Part shown: positions 51,913-60,507 of the stretch, piece after piece
How positions within the stretch are numbered: the stretch's first letter is position 1
How the letters are laid out: the number at the start of each line of letters is the position of its first letter
Source of the DNA: Streptomyces termitum
GTDB taxonomy: Bacteria; Actinomycetota; Actinomycetes; Streptomycetales; Streptomycetaceae
Direction: 5' to 3'
NCBI RefSeq assembly: GCF_014650175.1
Contig: NZ_BMUL01000004.1
Location: 186,001-250,000 of the forward strand
DNA: 64,000 bases
Notes under the pieces: model-generated
What the model saw: only the letters and a program-made list of their open reading frames with translations
What the model was told of the DNA's origin: nothing
Database searches by the model: none
Translations under genes and position numbers: made by a program

Positions 51913-52788
51913 GTGAGCGAGCCGCGGTCCGCCCCCACGGTGGGACAGGTCGTCCTCGGCCGTCGTCTCCAGGACCTGCGCGAGCGCGCGGGCATGAAGC
52001 GCGAGGAGGCCGCCAAGGTCCTCCACGTGGCCCCGGCCACGGTGCGCCGCATGGAGACCGCCGAAGTCGCGCTGAAGATCCCGTACGTCCAGCTCCTGCT
52101 GCGCACGTACGGCGTCACCGGCCCCGAGGCGGAGGCGTTCCTCGCCCTCGCCGAGGAGGCCAACCTGCCCGGTTGGTGGCAGCGGTTCCACGACGTGCTG
52201 CCCGGCTGGTTCTCGATGTACGTCAGCCTGGAGGGGGCCGCGAGCCTCATCCGGGCCTACGAACCCCAGTTCGTCCCCGGTCTGCTCCAGACCGAGGAGT
52301 ACGCCCGCGCCATTCTGCGCAGCGGAGCGGTCGGCGGGGGCGGCGACGCCGCCCGCGAGGAGGACATCGACCGGCATGTAGCCCTGCGGATGGAGCGTCA
52401 GGCCCTGCTCGTCAGGGAGGACGCCCCGAAGTTCTGGGTGATCATGGACGAGACGGTGTTCCGCCGGCCGGTCGGCGACGGGCCCGAGGTGATGCGCGCC
52501 CAGCTCGACCGGCTGCTCGAAGCGTCCGAGCTGCCGAACGTCACCCTGCAGATCGCGGAGTTCGCGTCAGGCCACCACCCCGGCACGTACGGTCCCTTCG
52601 TCCTCTTCCGCTTCGCCATGCCCGAACTCCCGGACATGGTCTACAGCGAGTACCTGACCGGCGCCGTCTACCTCGACGCGCGCCCCGAGGTGGCGTCCCA
52701 CCTGGAGGTCATGGACCGTATGGCGGCGCAGGCCGCGACTGCACAACGCACGAAGGAGATCCTCCGGGACCTCCGCAAGGAGCTGTGA
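51913..52788 (+). CDS. XRE-family regulator with DUF5753-type domain (WhiJ-like)
   Basis: A 291-residue regulator. The helix-turn-helix (LGRRLQDLRERAGMKREEAAKVLHVAPATVRRMETAEV) spans residues about 15-55. The remaining part starts WWQRFHDVLPGWFSMYVSLEGAASLIRAYEPQFVPGLLQTEEYARA, the DUF5753 block shared by WhiJ-type proteins of development and antibiotic control. The GTG at 51913 follows AGGTCTGA. It is directly followed by a DUF397 gene with no gap, its usual small partner. Confidence 0.9.
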   Translation: MSEPRSAPTVGQVVLGRRLQDLRERAGMKREEAAKVLHVAPATVRRMETAEVALKIPYVQLLLRTYGVTGPEAEAFLALAEEANLPGWWQRFHDVLPGWFSMYVSLEGAASLIRAYEPQFVPGLLQTEEYARAILRSGAVGGGGDAAREEDIDRHVALRMERQALLVREDAPKFWVIMDETVFRRPVGDGPEVMRAQLDRLLEASELPNVTLQIAEFASGHHPGTYGPFVLFRFAMPELPDMVYSEYLTGAVYLDARPEVASHLEVMDRMAAQAATAQRTKEILRDLRKEL

Positions 52789-53025
52789 ATGGATCGCATA
52801 TACAACGGCATGCCCGCCGCGGAGCTCGGTGCCGAGGGATGGCACAAGCCCTGGAGCGGCGGGAACGGGGGCAACTGCGTGGAGGCCATGAAGCTGGCCG
52901 ACGGCAGGGTCGCCGTGCGACAGTCCGCAGACCCTGAAGGACCCGCGCTCATCTACACCCACGGAGAGATCGCCGCGTTCATCGCGGGGGCAAAATCCGG
53001 CCAGGCTGACTTCCTGCTCACCTGA
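52789..53025 (+). CDS. DUF397 small protein
   Basis: A 78-residue protein of the DUF397 family. The GWHKPWSGGNGGNCVEAMKLADGRVAVRQSADPEGPALIYT core is typical (usual W.kss.S...g.CVEva....g.vaVRdSkdp.gp.l.f). The ATG follows the XRE stop directly. In Streptomyces such proteins act with WhiJ-like regulators, probably as partners that relieve repression. Start is certain by family comparison. Confidence 0.88.
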   Translation: MDRIYNGMPAAELGAEGWHKPWSGGNGGNCVEAMKLADGRVAVRQSADPEGPALIYTHGEIAAFIAGAKSGQADFLLT

Positions 53026-53102
53026 CCCCTTCCCTCCCGCCCCTACCGTCACGTAACTCTTGTAGCAGCGCCACACGTTCGTCCCGACCAGGAGAGCCGA
53101 CG

Positions 53103-53921
53103 ATGACCCAGGACCCCGCATCCGTCCGCAGCGAGATACGGATCGACACCAGCAAGCCCCATCCCGCGCGGATGTACGACTGGTTCCTGGGCGGCAAGGA
53201 CAACTACCCGGTCGACGAGGAGATGGCCCGCCAGCTCCTCACCGTCGACGCCCGCGGCCGCGACATGGCCCGGGTCAACAGGGCCTTCATGCACCGCGCC
53301 ATACGCTGGCTCAGCGCCCGGGGCGTGCGCCAGTACCTGGACATCGGCACCGGCATCCCGACCGAGCCCAACCTGCACCAGATCGCACAGCAGGCCGCGC
53401 CGGAGGCCCGGATCGTCTACTGCGACAACGACCCCATCGTGCTCGCGCACGCCGCCGCCCTGCTGCGCTCGACCCCGGAGGGGGCCACCGAGTACATCCA
53501 GGCGGACGCGCGGGACCCCGAGGTCATCCTGGAAAGGGCTGGAAAGGTCCTTGACTTCGACCAGCCCATCGCCCTGTCGATGCTCGCGCTGCTCCACTTC
53601 CTCGGCGACGAGGACGGCGCCCACGACATCGTCGCCAAGCTGGTCGAGAAGCTCGCCCCGGGCAGCTACCTCGTCCTGTCGCACGTCACCGGGGACTTCG
53701 ACCCCGAGGGCGCGGCGAAGGCCGTCGGCATGTACAAGGCCCGCGGCCTGACCCTGCGGCCCCGCAGCCGCGACGAGCTCGCCGCCTTCTTCGAGGGCAT
53801 GGACCTCGCCGAGCCCGGCGTCTCGCTCACCGCCGAGTGGCACCCGGAGCTGGGCGAGCCGGTGCCGGTCCAGGGCGACGACCCGATCCCCGGCTGGTCG
53901 GGCGTGGCCCGCAAGCTCTGA
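53103..53921 (+). CDS. SAM-dependent methyltransferase, DUF574 (PF04672) family
   Basis: A 272-residue protein. The PHPARMYDWFLGGKDNYPVDEEMA start and the YLDIGTGIPTEPNLHQIAQ motif are diagnostic of this streptomycete family, often encoded with DUF397/XRE genes. The fold is a class I methyltransferase but the substrate is unknown. AGGAGA lies 7 bases before the ATG. It is 77 bp after the DUF397 gene and ends before a strong terminator. Confidence 0.9.
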   Translation: MTQDPASVRSEIRIDTSKPHPARMYDWFLGGKDNYPVDEEMARQLLTVDARGRDMARVNRAFMHRAIRWLSARGVRQYLDIGTGIPTEPNLHQIAQQAAPEARIVYCDNDPIVLAHAAALLRSTPEGATEYIQADARDPEVILERAGKVLDFDQPIALSMLALLHFLGDEDGAHDIVAKLVEKLAPGSYLVLSHVTGDFDPEGAAKAVGMYKARGLTLRPRSRDELAAFFEGMDLAEPGVSLTAEWHPELGEPVPVQGDDPIPGWSGVARKL

Positions 53922-53945
53922 CCGGAGCCGTACCCACGCACGGAC

Positions 53946-53983
53946 GGGGAGGGGCCCGCGGTTCGCGCCGCGGGCCCCTCCCC
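53946..53983. terminator. 16-bp stem bidirectional terminator
   Basis: GGGGAGGGGCCCGCGG and CCGCGGGCCCCTCCCC form a perfect 16-bp stem with a 6-base loop between the convergent methyltransferase and GH4 genes. Confidence 0.82.
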
Positions 53984-53991
53984 GCGTGCCG

Positions 53992-55335
53992 TCACGCCCG
54001 CAGGTACGCGAGCCCCGGGTGCACCGCCGCGTAACCGTCGAACAGCCGGCGCGCCACCGCCACCGAGTCCACCAGCGGGTGCAGCGCGAACGCCTTCACC
54101 GCCGCCGCCCGCTCGCCGCTCTCCGCCGCCGCCAGCACCTCCCGCTCCACGCCCTTCACCGCCGCCACCAGGCCCGCCGCGTGGTACGGCAGCGGGTCCA
54201 CGGCCATCGGCCGGGCGCCGTTCGCGTCGACCAGGCACGGCACCTCGATCACCGCGTCCGCGTCGAGGCCCGGCAGCGTCGTCCCGTTCCGCACGTTCAG
54301 GATCAGGGTGGCCCGCTCGCCGCGCGCGACGGCCCGCATCAGCGCCAGCGCCACCTTCTCGTAGCCGCCGGACTCCAGGTCCTCCTCGGCCCGGTCCCCG
54401 GCCCCGGCCGCCTCCCGGTTGTGCGCCATGTAGGTCGCCTCGCGGTCCGCCAGCGTGCGGTGCCAGGCGTCCAGCGCCCGGACCTCCGGCTTCGCCGCCT
54501 CCGCGTAGAAACCGGCCTGCTGGTCCAGCAGGTACGCCCCCCGGGTCCGCTCCGCCGCCCGGTAGGAGGCCACCGCCTCCCGGTTGAAGTAGTAGTAGTG
54601 CAGGTACTCGTTGGGCACCGCGCCCAGCGAGCGCAGCCACTCCGGGCCGAACAGCCGCCCCTCCTCGAACGAGCCCAGCAGCGCCTCGTCCGCGAACAGC
54701 CGGGGCAGCTCGTCCCGCCCGTCCACCCGCAGCCCGCGCAGCCACCCCAGGTGGTTCAGGCCCACGTAGTCGATCCACACCCGGTCCGGGTCCGCGCCCA
54801 GCACCCGCGCCACCCGCCGGCCCAGCCCCACCGGGGAGTCGCAGATGCCGACGACCCGGTCGCCCAGCACCCGGGACATCGCCTCCGTCACCAGCCCGGC
54901 CGGATTGGTGAAGTTGATGACCCAGGCGTCCGGGGCGAGCGCGGCGATCCGGTGCGCGATCCGGGTCGCGACCGGCACGGTCCGCAGGCCGTACGCGATC
55001 CCGCCCGCGCCGACCGTCTCCTGCCCGAGCACGCCCTCCGCCAGCGCCACCCGCTCGTCGGCGGCGCGGCCCTCCAGACCGCCCACCCGGATCGCCGAGA
55101 AGACGAAGTCGGCGCCGCGCAGCGCCTCGTCGAGGTCGGTGGTGGCGGTGACCTCCGGCGCGTCCGGCACCCCCGCCGCCTGCTCGGCCAGCACCCGGGC
55201 CACGGCCGCGAGCCGGTCGCCGTCGAGGTCGTGCAGGGTGACGCGGGTGATCCGCCCCTCGGCGTGGTCGCCGAGCAGGGCTCCGTACACCAGCGGAACC
55301 CGGAATCCGCCGCCGCCGAGAATCGTCAGTCGCAT
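53992..55335 (-). CDS. GH4 family 6-phospho-beta-glucosidase-like enzyme
   Basis: A 447-residue NAD- and metal-dependent glycosidase. The N-terminal Rossmann start MRLTILGGGGFRVPLVYGAL, the VFSAIRVGG motif, the Cys in GICDSPVGLGRR and the His in YVGLNHLGWLRG are the GH4 metal-site pattern. The family cleaves phosphorylated disaccharides by a redox mechanism. No PTS or sugar transporter gene is adjacent, so an orphan role is possible. The ATG at 55335 may be near the transcription start, as TAGCGT lies 7 bases before it. Confidence 0.9.
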   Translation of the reverse strand: MRLTILGGGGFRVPLVYGALLGDHAEGRITRVTLHDLDGDRLAAVARVLAEQAAGVPDAPEVTATTDLDEALRGADFVFSAIRVGGLEGRAADERVALAEGVLGQETVGAGGIAYGLRTVPVATRIAHRIAALAPDAWVINFTNPAGLVTEAMSRVLGDRVVGICDSPVGLGRRVARVLGADPDRVWIDYVGLNHLGWLRGLRVDGRDELPRLFADEALLGSFEEGRLFGPEWLRSLGAVPNEYLHYYYFNREAVASYRAAERTRGAYLLDQQAGFYAEAAKPEVRALDAWHRTLADREATYMAHNREAAGAGDRAEEDLESGGYEKVALALMRAVARGERATLILNVRNGTTLPGLDADAVIEVPCLVDANGARPMAVDPLPYHAAGLVAAVKGVEREVLAAAESGERAAAVKAFALHPLVDSVAVARRLFDGYAAVHPGLAYLRA

Positions 55336-55404
55336 GGCCCGTACGCTACTCGGCCGCCCCCGCCGTCCGGGGCGGACCGGCCCGGACGTCCACGCGCCCG
55401 TCCA

Positions 55405-55479
55405 CATCCCGGTCAGCCGCATCCCGGTCACCGGCGTTCCGGTCAACCGCGTCCCGGTCACCGGCGTCCCGGCCGCCGG
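55405..55479. repeat. Five tandem 15-bp units upstream of the YchJ gene
   Basis: Five units of 15 bp with consensus CRTCCCGGTCACCGG run from 55405 to 55479, ending 14 bp before the ATG of the YchJ-like gene. They occupy the 5' leader of that gene or its promoter. The units differ slightly, so they are not recent. Confidence 0.75.
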
Positions 55480-55493
55480 GGGAGAATGAGCGC

Positions 55494-55943
55494 ATGTCCC
55501 GACGCAAGCCCACGCCGCGCCCCCGTCCGTCCGCGCCCGCCCCGGCCGTCACCGCGGGATCGCCCTGCCCCTGCGGGCTGCCGGCCGCGTACGGCGACTG
55601 CTGCGGGCGCTTCCACGACGGGAGCGGGGGTACGGCGCCGACCGCCGAGCTGCTGATGCGGTCCCGGTACAGCGCCTTCGTCGTCGGGGACGCGGCCTAT
55701 CTGCTGCGGACCTGGGCGCCGGCCACCCGGCCCGCCGTCCTCGACCTCGACCCGGGCACCCGGTGGACCGGCCTGGAGATCCGCGACACCCGCGACGGGA
55801 CGGCCTTCCACCGGACCGGCACGGTCGCCTTCACGGCCCGCTACGTCCAGGGCGGCGAGCCGGGCGCCCTGGCCGAGCACAGCCGCTTCGCCCGCCACGA
55901 CGGCGCCTGGGTGTACGTGGACGGCGACTTCCCGGAGGACTGA
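55494..55943 (+). CDS. YchJ-family SEC-C metal-binding protein
   Basis: A 149-residue protein. The SEC-C type zinc motif CPCGLPAAYGDCCGRFH lies near residue 25, followed by the YchJ middle region (LLMRSRYSAFVVGDAAYLLRTW) and the C-terminal beta domain (LEIRDTRDG...VAFTARY). Its role is unclear; it is widespread and cytoplasmic. GGGGGAGA precedes the ATG. It is convergent with the MFS fusion gene, 19 bp away. Confidence 0.85.
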   Translation: MSRRKPTPRPRPSAPAPAVTAGSPCPCGLPAAYGDCCGRFHDGSGGTAPTAELLMRSRYSAFVVGDAAYLLRTWAPATRPAVLDLDPGTRWTGLEIRDTRDGTAFHRTGTVAFTARYVQGGEPGALAEHSRFARHDGAWVYVDGDFPED

Positions 55944-55962
55944 CCCGCCCGCGCCCGCGTCC

Positions 55963-58062
55963 TCAGCGGGCGCCGACCGGCCGCCGGTCCTGGGCGCGGT
56001 GGGCCGGGAGGCCCGCCGACAGGTCCTCCGCGACGGCCTTCTTGGCGATGGCGTCGGCGGCGGCCCGCAGCTCGGGCCCGCTGGGCCGGCCGCGCTCGCC
56101 CTCCAGCCGGTCGGCCAGCCAGTCGCCCCAGGCCCGGGTGATGACCTCGCTCTCGCGCCGGCCGGCCTCCGTGTGGGAGAGGAGGTTGCCGTGCCGGGTG
56201 AGGAAGCCCTCGTCGACCATCCGGTCGAAGACCGGGAAGATCACCTCCGGCGGGACCCGGCGGCTCGCCGCGATGAGCCCGAGGCTCGCGTGTCCGACCG
56301 TCCGGGTGTACAGCTCCACCTGCATGACGGCCCAGGCGCCCGCGACGTCGAGCCGGGTGTCGGAGTCCAGGACGATCCGGCGGGCGGTGTCCCGGTCCAT
56401 CCGGCTCAGCAGCCGGCCCACGGAGAGTTCGAGGAGCTTGGCGGAGTCGCCCGCGCTGGTGGGGGAGGCGAAGCCCTCGCCCATGTCGGGGGCGGCCTCC
56501 CGGACCGTGTCGCGCAGCTTCACCTGCTTGAGGAAGAGGGCGACGACGAAGCCGACGACGGCGACCGGCACGGTCCACAGGAAGACGGTGTGGAGGGTGT
56601 CGGCGTAGGCGCGGACGATCGGCGCGGCGACGCCGTCGGGCAGCGAGTGGAGCCCGGCGGGGCTCTGCGCGGCCCGCGCGATCGCCTCCGGGGAGAGGCC
56701 GGCGGGCCCGCCGAGGGCGGCCGCCTCGGCGACCCCGGCGGTCAGGTTCGGCTTGAGCGAGTTGGCGTAGATCGTGCCGAAGACGGCGGTGCCGAAGGAG
56801 CTGCCCAGGGTCCGGAAGAAGGTGACGCCGGAGGTGGCGGTGCCGAGGTCCGCGTAGTCGACGGTGTTCTGTACGGCGATCGTCAGGACCTGCATGCACA
56901 GGCCGATGCCGAGGCCGAGGACGAACATGTACAGCGACTCCAGCCAGGCCCCGCTGGTCTCGTCCATCAGCGACAGCAGGTAGAGCCCGAGGCCCATGAC
57001 GGCGCAGCCGACGATGGGGAAGATCCGGTAGTGCCCGGTCTTGCTGACCACGTTGCCGCTGTAGATCGAGGCGATGAGCAGGCCGACGACCATCGGCAGG
57101 GTGCGGATGCCGGAGATCGTCGCCGAGTCCCCGTCCACGTACTGGAGGTAGGTCGGCAGGAAGGTCATCGCGCCGAGCATCGCGAAGCCGACGACGAAGC
57201 TGAGCACCGAGCAGACGGTGAAGACCGGGTTGCGGAACAGCGTCATCGGCAGCATCGGCTCGGCCGCCCGGGTCTCCACCCAGCAGAACAGGGCGAGGGC
57301 GAGCAGACCGCCCGCGAAGAGGCCGATGATGACGCCGGAGCTCCAGGCGTACTCGTTGCCGCCCCAGCTCGTCGCCAGGATCAGGGCGCTGGAGCCGACG
57401 GCGACCAGCGCGATGCCCAGGTAGTCGATGACGGGGCGGCTCGCGGAGCGGACCGAGGGGATGGTGCGGGCGGCGGCGATCACGACCAGGACCGCGATCG
57501 GCACGTTCACGTAGAACGCCCAGCGCCAGCTCGCGTGGTCGGTGAACAGACCGCCGAGCAGCGGTCCGATGACGGTCGAGACGCCGAAGACGGCGCCGAT
57601 CGCGCCCTGGTACTTGCCCCGTTCGCGCAGCGGGATGACGTCGGCGATCAGCGCCATCGAGGTCACCATCAGACCGCCGGCGCCGACGCCCTGGAGGCCG
57701 CGCCACACGATCAGCAGCGTCATGTTGGAGGCGAGGCCGCACAGGAACGAGCCGGTGATGAAGACGACCGCCGAGATCTGGAAGATCACCTTGCGGCCGA
57801 AGAGGTCGCCGAACTTGCCGACCAGGACCGTCGCCACCGTCTCCGCGAGGAGGTAGGAGGTGACGACCCACGACATGTGGGCGGCGCCGCCGAGGTCCGC
57901 CACGATCGTCGGCAGCGCGGTGCCGACGATGGTCTGGTCGAGGGCGGCCAGGAGCACGCCGAGCATGATCGTGCCGAAGACGATGTTGCGCCGCCGGCCG
58001 TCGAGCACGGGCGGGGCGGGTGCCTCCGGGGTCGCGGGCGCCGCGTCGGTGGTCGTGGTCAC
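55963..58062 (-). CDS. DHA2-type MFS transporter fused to a MarR-like winged-helix domain
   Basis: A 699-residue protein. Residues about 25-540 form a 14-helix drug:H+ antiporter of the EmrB/QacA type (motif [13 protein letters not shown], motif C GPLLGG). Residues about 555-670 read as a MarR-type winged helix: [17 protein letters not shown]...[65 protein letters not shown] membrane pump carrying a DNA-binding-like domain is unusual. The pump may sense its own substrate, or the tail may be purely structural. The start ATG at 58062 fits the family. Confidence 0.88.
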   Translation of the reverse strand: MTTTTDAAPATPEAPAPPVLDGRRRNIVFGTIMLGVLLAALDQTIVGTALPTIVADLGGAAHMSWVVTSYLLAETVATVLVGKFGDLFGRKVIFQISAVVFITGSFLCGLASNMTLLIVWRGLQGVGAGGLMVTSMALIADVIPLRERGKYQGAIGAVFGVSTVIGPLLGGLFTDHASWRWAFYVNVPIAVLVVIAAARTIPSVRSASRPVIDYLGIALVAVGSSALILATSWGGNEYAWSSGVIIGLFAGGLLALALFCWVETRAAEPMLPMTLFRNPVFTVCSVLSFVVGFAMLGAMTFLPTYLQYVDGDSATISGIRTLPMVVGLLIASIYSGNVVSKTGHYRIFPIVGCAVMGLGLYLLSLMDETSGAWLESLYMFVLGLGIGLCMQVLTIAVQNTVDYADLGTATSGVTFFRTLGSSFGTAVFGTIYANSLKPNLTAGVAEAAALGGPAGLSPEAIARAAQSPAGLHSLPDGVAAPIVRAYADTLHTVFLWTVPVAVVGFVVALFLKQVKLRDTVREAAPDMGEGFASPTSAGDSAKLLELSVGRLLSRMDRDTARRIVLDSDTRLDVAGAWAVMQVELYTRTVGHASLGLIAASRRVPPEVIFPVFDRMVDEGFLTRHGNLLSHTEAGRRESEVITRAWGDWLADRLEGERGRPSGPELRAAADAIAKKAVAEDLSAGLPAHRAQDRRPVGAR

Positions 58063-58149
58063 CCTCGCAGCGTCACACCGGCCCGGCGCGGCTGCCCGTG
58101 GGGTACCGCCGAACAGGTGGCGCCCGCCGGGCGGCCGCGGAGGCCGTGG

Positions 58150-58401
58150 TCAGGGACGCACGGGCAGCTGCGGGTGGTGCTTGGCGAGGATCTTGTTGGC
58201 GCGCGCGAGGGCGGCCAGCGCGTGCTCCCGGTCGGCCCGGTCCTCCGCGCAGAGCGGTCCGCGGAAGCGGTAGACCTCGCGGGCCGCGCAGTCCGCCTCG
58301 ATCTCCGCCTGGAGGACGTGGGCGGGGAGACAGGAGCCGATGAGGGCGGCCACGTGGTCGGGGATCGGGACGGGCACGAGGGGGGAGGACGAGGCGATCA
58401 C
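58150..58401 (-). CDS. Small protein of unknown function
   Basis: An 83-residue soluble protein with a hydrophobic N terminus (VIASSSPLVPVPIPDHVAALIG) and a C-terminal charged helix (ADREHALAALARANKILAKHH). I do not recognise its family. The GTG at 58401 gives the most likely start, though the ribosome-binding site is weak (AGGA). It is upstream of, and in the same direction as, the MFS fusion gene, 87 bp away, and may be in its operon. Confidence 0.5.
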   Translation of the reverse strand: MIASSSPLVPVPIPDHVAALIGSCLPAHVLQAEIEADCAAREVYRFRGPLCAEDRADREHALAALARANKILAKHHPQLPVRP

Positions 58402-58958
58402 GGGGTCAGTCCTAGCGGTTCGTGGGGGCGGACGGGAAGGGCTCTCACCTCCATACGTACCGGACCCCGGTGCCGGTTCCGTCCCGGCCCCGGTCCCGGC
58501 GCGCGGCGGGGGCACCGGGTCCGCCGGGCGCACGCGGGGGCGCCCCGCCCGCGCCCGGCGCGGACGGTGATCGCGGGACCGCGCGTTCCCGCAGGTACGG
58601 GGCCCGGCGCGGGCGCGGCTTTGCGCACGGTTCCTGCGTATGGCGGGCGCCGGCGGCGGACGGTGGACGGTCCGGGCGGCGGCGCAAGACCCGGGACGAT
58701 GATCGTGATGTGAAGGAAATCACGTGGCGCGGAGCCGCCCGGACCCGGATGATCATTGGCCGCCCGGGCGCCGGGGGAGGGGGCCGGAGGGGCGGAACGC
58801 GGGCGGCAGGGCCGCCGGGCCGGACGGGGAGGGGGAGGTCCGGCGAGGGCTCCCGGGGCGGCGCGGGAGGGGGCGGCGAAACGTGGGAGGGGAAGGGCGA
58901 CGCGCCGCATTGATCGGATGTTGACGGCGCGTTTAGCGCGGCTCGGCACGGTGGAGGC
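58402..58958. other. 557-bp intergenic region upstream of the WhiB-type gene
   Basis: No gene is supported. The right half should contain the promoter of the WhiB-type gene; TTGACG at 58921 might be a -35. A+T-richer bases at 58690-58725 contain two overlapping inverted repeats, ACGAT-G-ATCGT (58696-58706) and CGTGAT-N9-ATCACG (58704-58724), possible operators. The remainder is GC-rich with no coding signal. Confidence 0.55.
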
Positions 58959-59234
58959 ATGCAGAACGACACCGACGTCCTGACCTTCCCGACCTCCCGG
59001 CCCGCCGCCGACCTCGCCTGGCGCGAGGACGCGCTGTGCGCCCAGGCGGGCCCCGAGTTCTTCTTCCCCGCCCCCGGCTCCTCGACCCGCGAGGCCAAGC
59101 AGCTGTGCGGCGCCTGCGAGGGGCGGGTGGCCTGCCTGGAGTACGCGCTCGCGCACGACGAGCGGTTCGGCGTGTGGGGCGGGCTCTCGGAGAAGGAGCG
59201 GCTGCGGCTGCGGCGGGTGCGCGACGGGGCCTGA
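58959..59234 (+). CDS. WhiB-family [4Fe-4S] transcriptional regulator
   Basis: A 91-residue Wbl protein. The four cluster ligands are Cys27, Cys50, Cys53 and Cys59 (C-x22-C-x2-C-x5-C), followed by the GVWGG turn and a basic C-terminal helix (SEKERLRLRRVRDG) for DNA binding. Proteins of this family respond to redox or nitric oxide and control development, antibiotic production or resistance. I cannot assign it to a named Wbl subclass. GTGGAGG precedes the ATG. Confidence 0.93.
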   Translation: MQNDTDVLTFPTSRPAADLAWREDALCAQAGPEFFFPAPGSSTREAKQLCGACEGRVACLEYALAHDERFGVWGGLSEKERLRLRRVRDGA

Positions 59235-59270
59235 GCCCCGCCGCGCGGCGGGCCGGGGGCCGGCGGCGGT

Positions 59271-60245
59271 TCAGCCGGCGGCGCGCGCGGCCATCCGGGC
59301 CTTGCGGGCGGCGAGCTTCACGTCGAACTTCGCGGCCTCCGCGTCCAGACCGTTCATGAACAGGCCCAGCTCCTCCTGGGCCCGCAGGCCCTCGGGGCCG
59401 AGACCGGAGATCTCCAGGACCTTCAGGTTCCGCAGCACCGGCTCCAGCACGTCGTCGTGGTGGATGCGCATGTTGTAGATCTCGCCGATCGCCATCTGGG
59501 CGGCGGCCCGCTCGAAGCCGGGGATGCCGTGACCGGGCATCCGGAAGTCGACCACCACGTCCCGCACGGCCTGCATCGCCAGGTCGGGGGCGATCTCCAG
59601 GGCGGCCCGCAGCAGGTTGCGGTAGAACAGCATGTGCAGGTTCTCGTCGTGCGCGATGCGCGCGAGCATCCGGTCGCAGACGGGGTCGCCGGACTGGTGG
59701 CCCGTGTTGCGGTGCGAGATGCGGGTGGCGAGCTCCTGGAAGGCCACGTACGCCACCGAGTGCAGCATCGAGTGGCGGTTGTCCGACTCGAAGCCCTCGC
59801 TCATGTGCGCCATCCGGAACTGCTCCAGCTTGTCCGGGTCGACGGCCCGGGAGGCGAGCAGGTAGTCGCGCATGACGATGCCGTGGCGGCCCTCCTCGGC
59901 GGTCCAGCGGTGCACCCAGGTGCCCCAGGCGCCGTCCCGGCCGAAGAGGCTGGCGATCTCGTGGTGGTAGCTGGGGAGGTTGTCCTCGGTCAGGAGGTTC
60001 ACCACCAGCGCGGTCTTCCCTATGTCGGTGACCTTGGACTGCGACGGGTCCCACGCCTCGCCGTCCTCGAAGAAGCCCGGGAAGTTGCGCGCGTCCGACC
60101 ACGGCACGTACTCGTGCGGCATCCAGTCCTTGGCGACCTTGAGGTGCCGGTTCAGCTCCTGCTCCACCACCTCTTCCAGCGCGTACAGCAACCGCGCGTC
60201 GGTCCACCCTGCCGAGCTGTCGAGGGAGGGAGAGGTGAGCGTCAC
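59271..60245 (-). CDS. Acyl-ACP desaturase (stearoyl-ACP Delta9-type)
   Basis: A 324-residue soluble di-iron enzyme that introduces a double bond into acyl-ACP. The iron ligands appear as EEGRH (about residue 115) and DENLH (about 200), the two E-x-x-H motifs; the first Glu of each pair lies in earlier helices. The MHEYVPWSDARNFP and SVAYVAFQELATRISHRNTG blocks match the actinobacterial DesA1/A2-like branch. A TetR-type palindrome lies 39 bp upstream of the ATG. A ferredoxin and reductase partner is not in view. Confidence 0.9.
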   Translation of the reverse strand: MTLTSPSLDSSAGWTDARLLYALEEVVEQELNRHLKVAKDWMPHEYVPWSDARNFPGFFEDGEAWDPSQSKVTDIGKTALVVNLLTEDNLPSYHHEIASLFGRDGAWGTWVHRWTAEEGRHGIVMRDYLLASRAVDPDKLEQFRMAHMSEGFESDNRHSMLHSVAYVAFQELATRISHRNTGHQSGDPVCDRMLARIAHDENLHMLFYRNLLRAALEIAPDLAMQAVRDVVVDFRMPGHGIPGFERAAAQMAIGEIYNMRIHHDDVLEPVLRNLKVLEISGLGPEGLRAQEELGLFMNGLDAEAAKFDVKLAARKARMAARAAG

Positions 60246-60283
60246 GGGGACTCCTGGGGACGGAGAGGGACAGACGGAGAACT

Positions 60284-60318
60284 ACCTACGGAGTCGTAGG
60301 TTACGAGACCGTAGGTTA
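60284..60318. promoter_or_regulatory. TetR-type operator upstream of the acyl-ACP desaturase
   Basis: ACCTACG-GAGT-CGTAGGT (60284-60301) is a perfect 7-bp inverted repeat, and CGTAGGTTA occurs twice, at 60295 and 60310, so a third half-site follows. It lies 39 bp before the desaturase start. The form fits TetR-family repressors of fatty-acid desaturases; no such gene is in the window. Confidence 0.65.
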
Positions 60319-60507
60319 AGGCCCGATAAGGCGCGGACCAACCCCCGCCGGAGCGATGTCCGATTACATTCCGTTATGTTCCCAGCTCGGCCCGGTAAAA
60401 GAGACGCAGGTCACGTAGGTGCGGGTCACCCGTGAACAACTGAACGGCTACCCGGCGACTACACAGCGCAGACGCCGGGCCCCGCCTCCCCCACGCCCGG
60501 ACCCCCC

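Noticed and set aside
55346-55552. Small minus-strand frame with Asp-Arg-Asp-Ala repeats
   Set aside because: It is generated by the 15-bp tandem repeat and overlaps the starts of two real genes. There is no ribosome-binding site.
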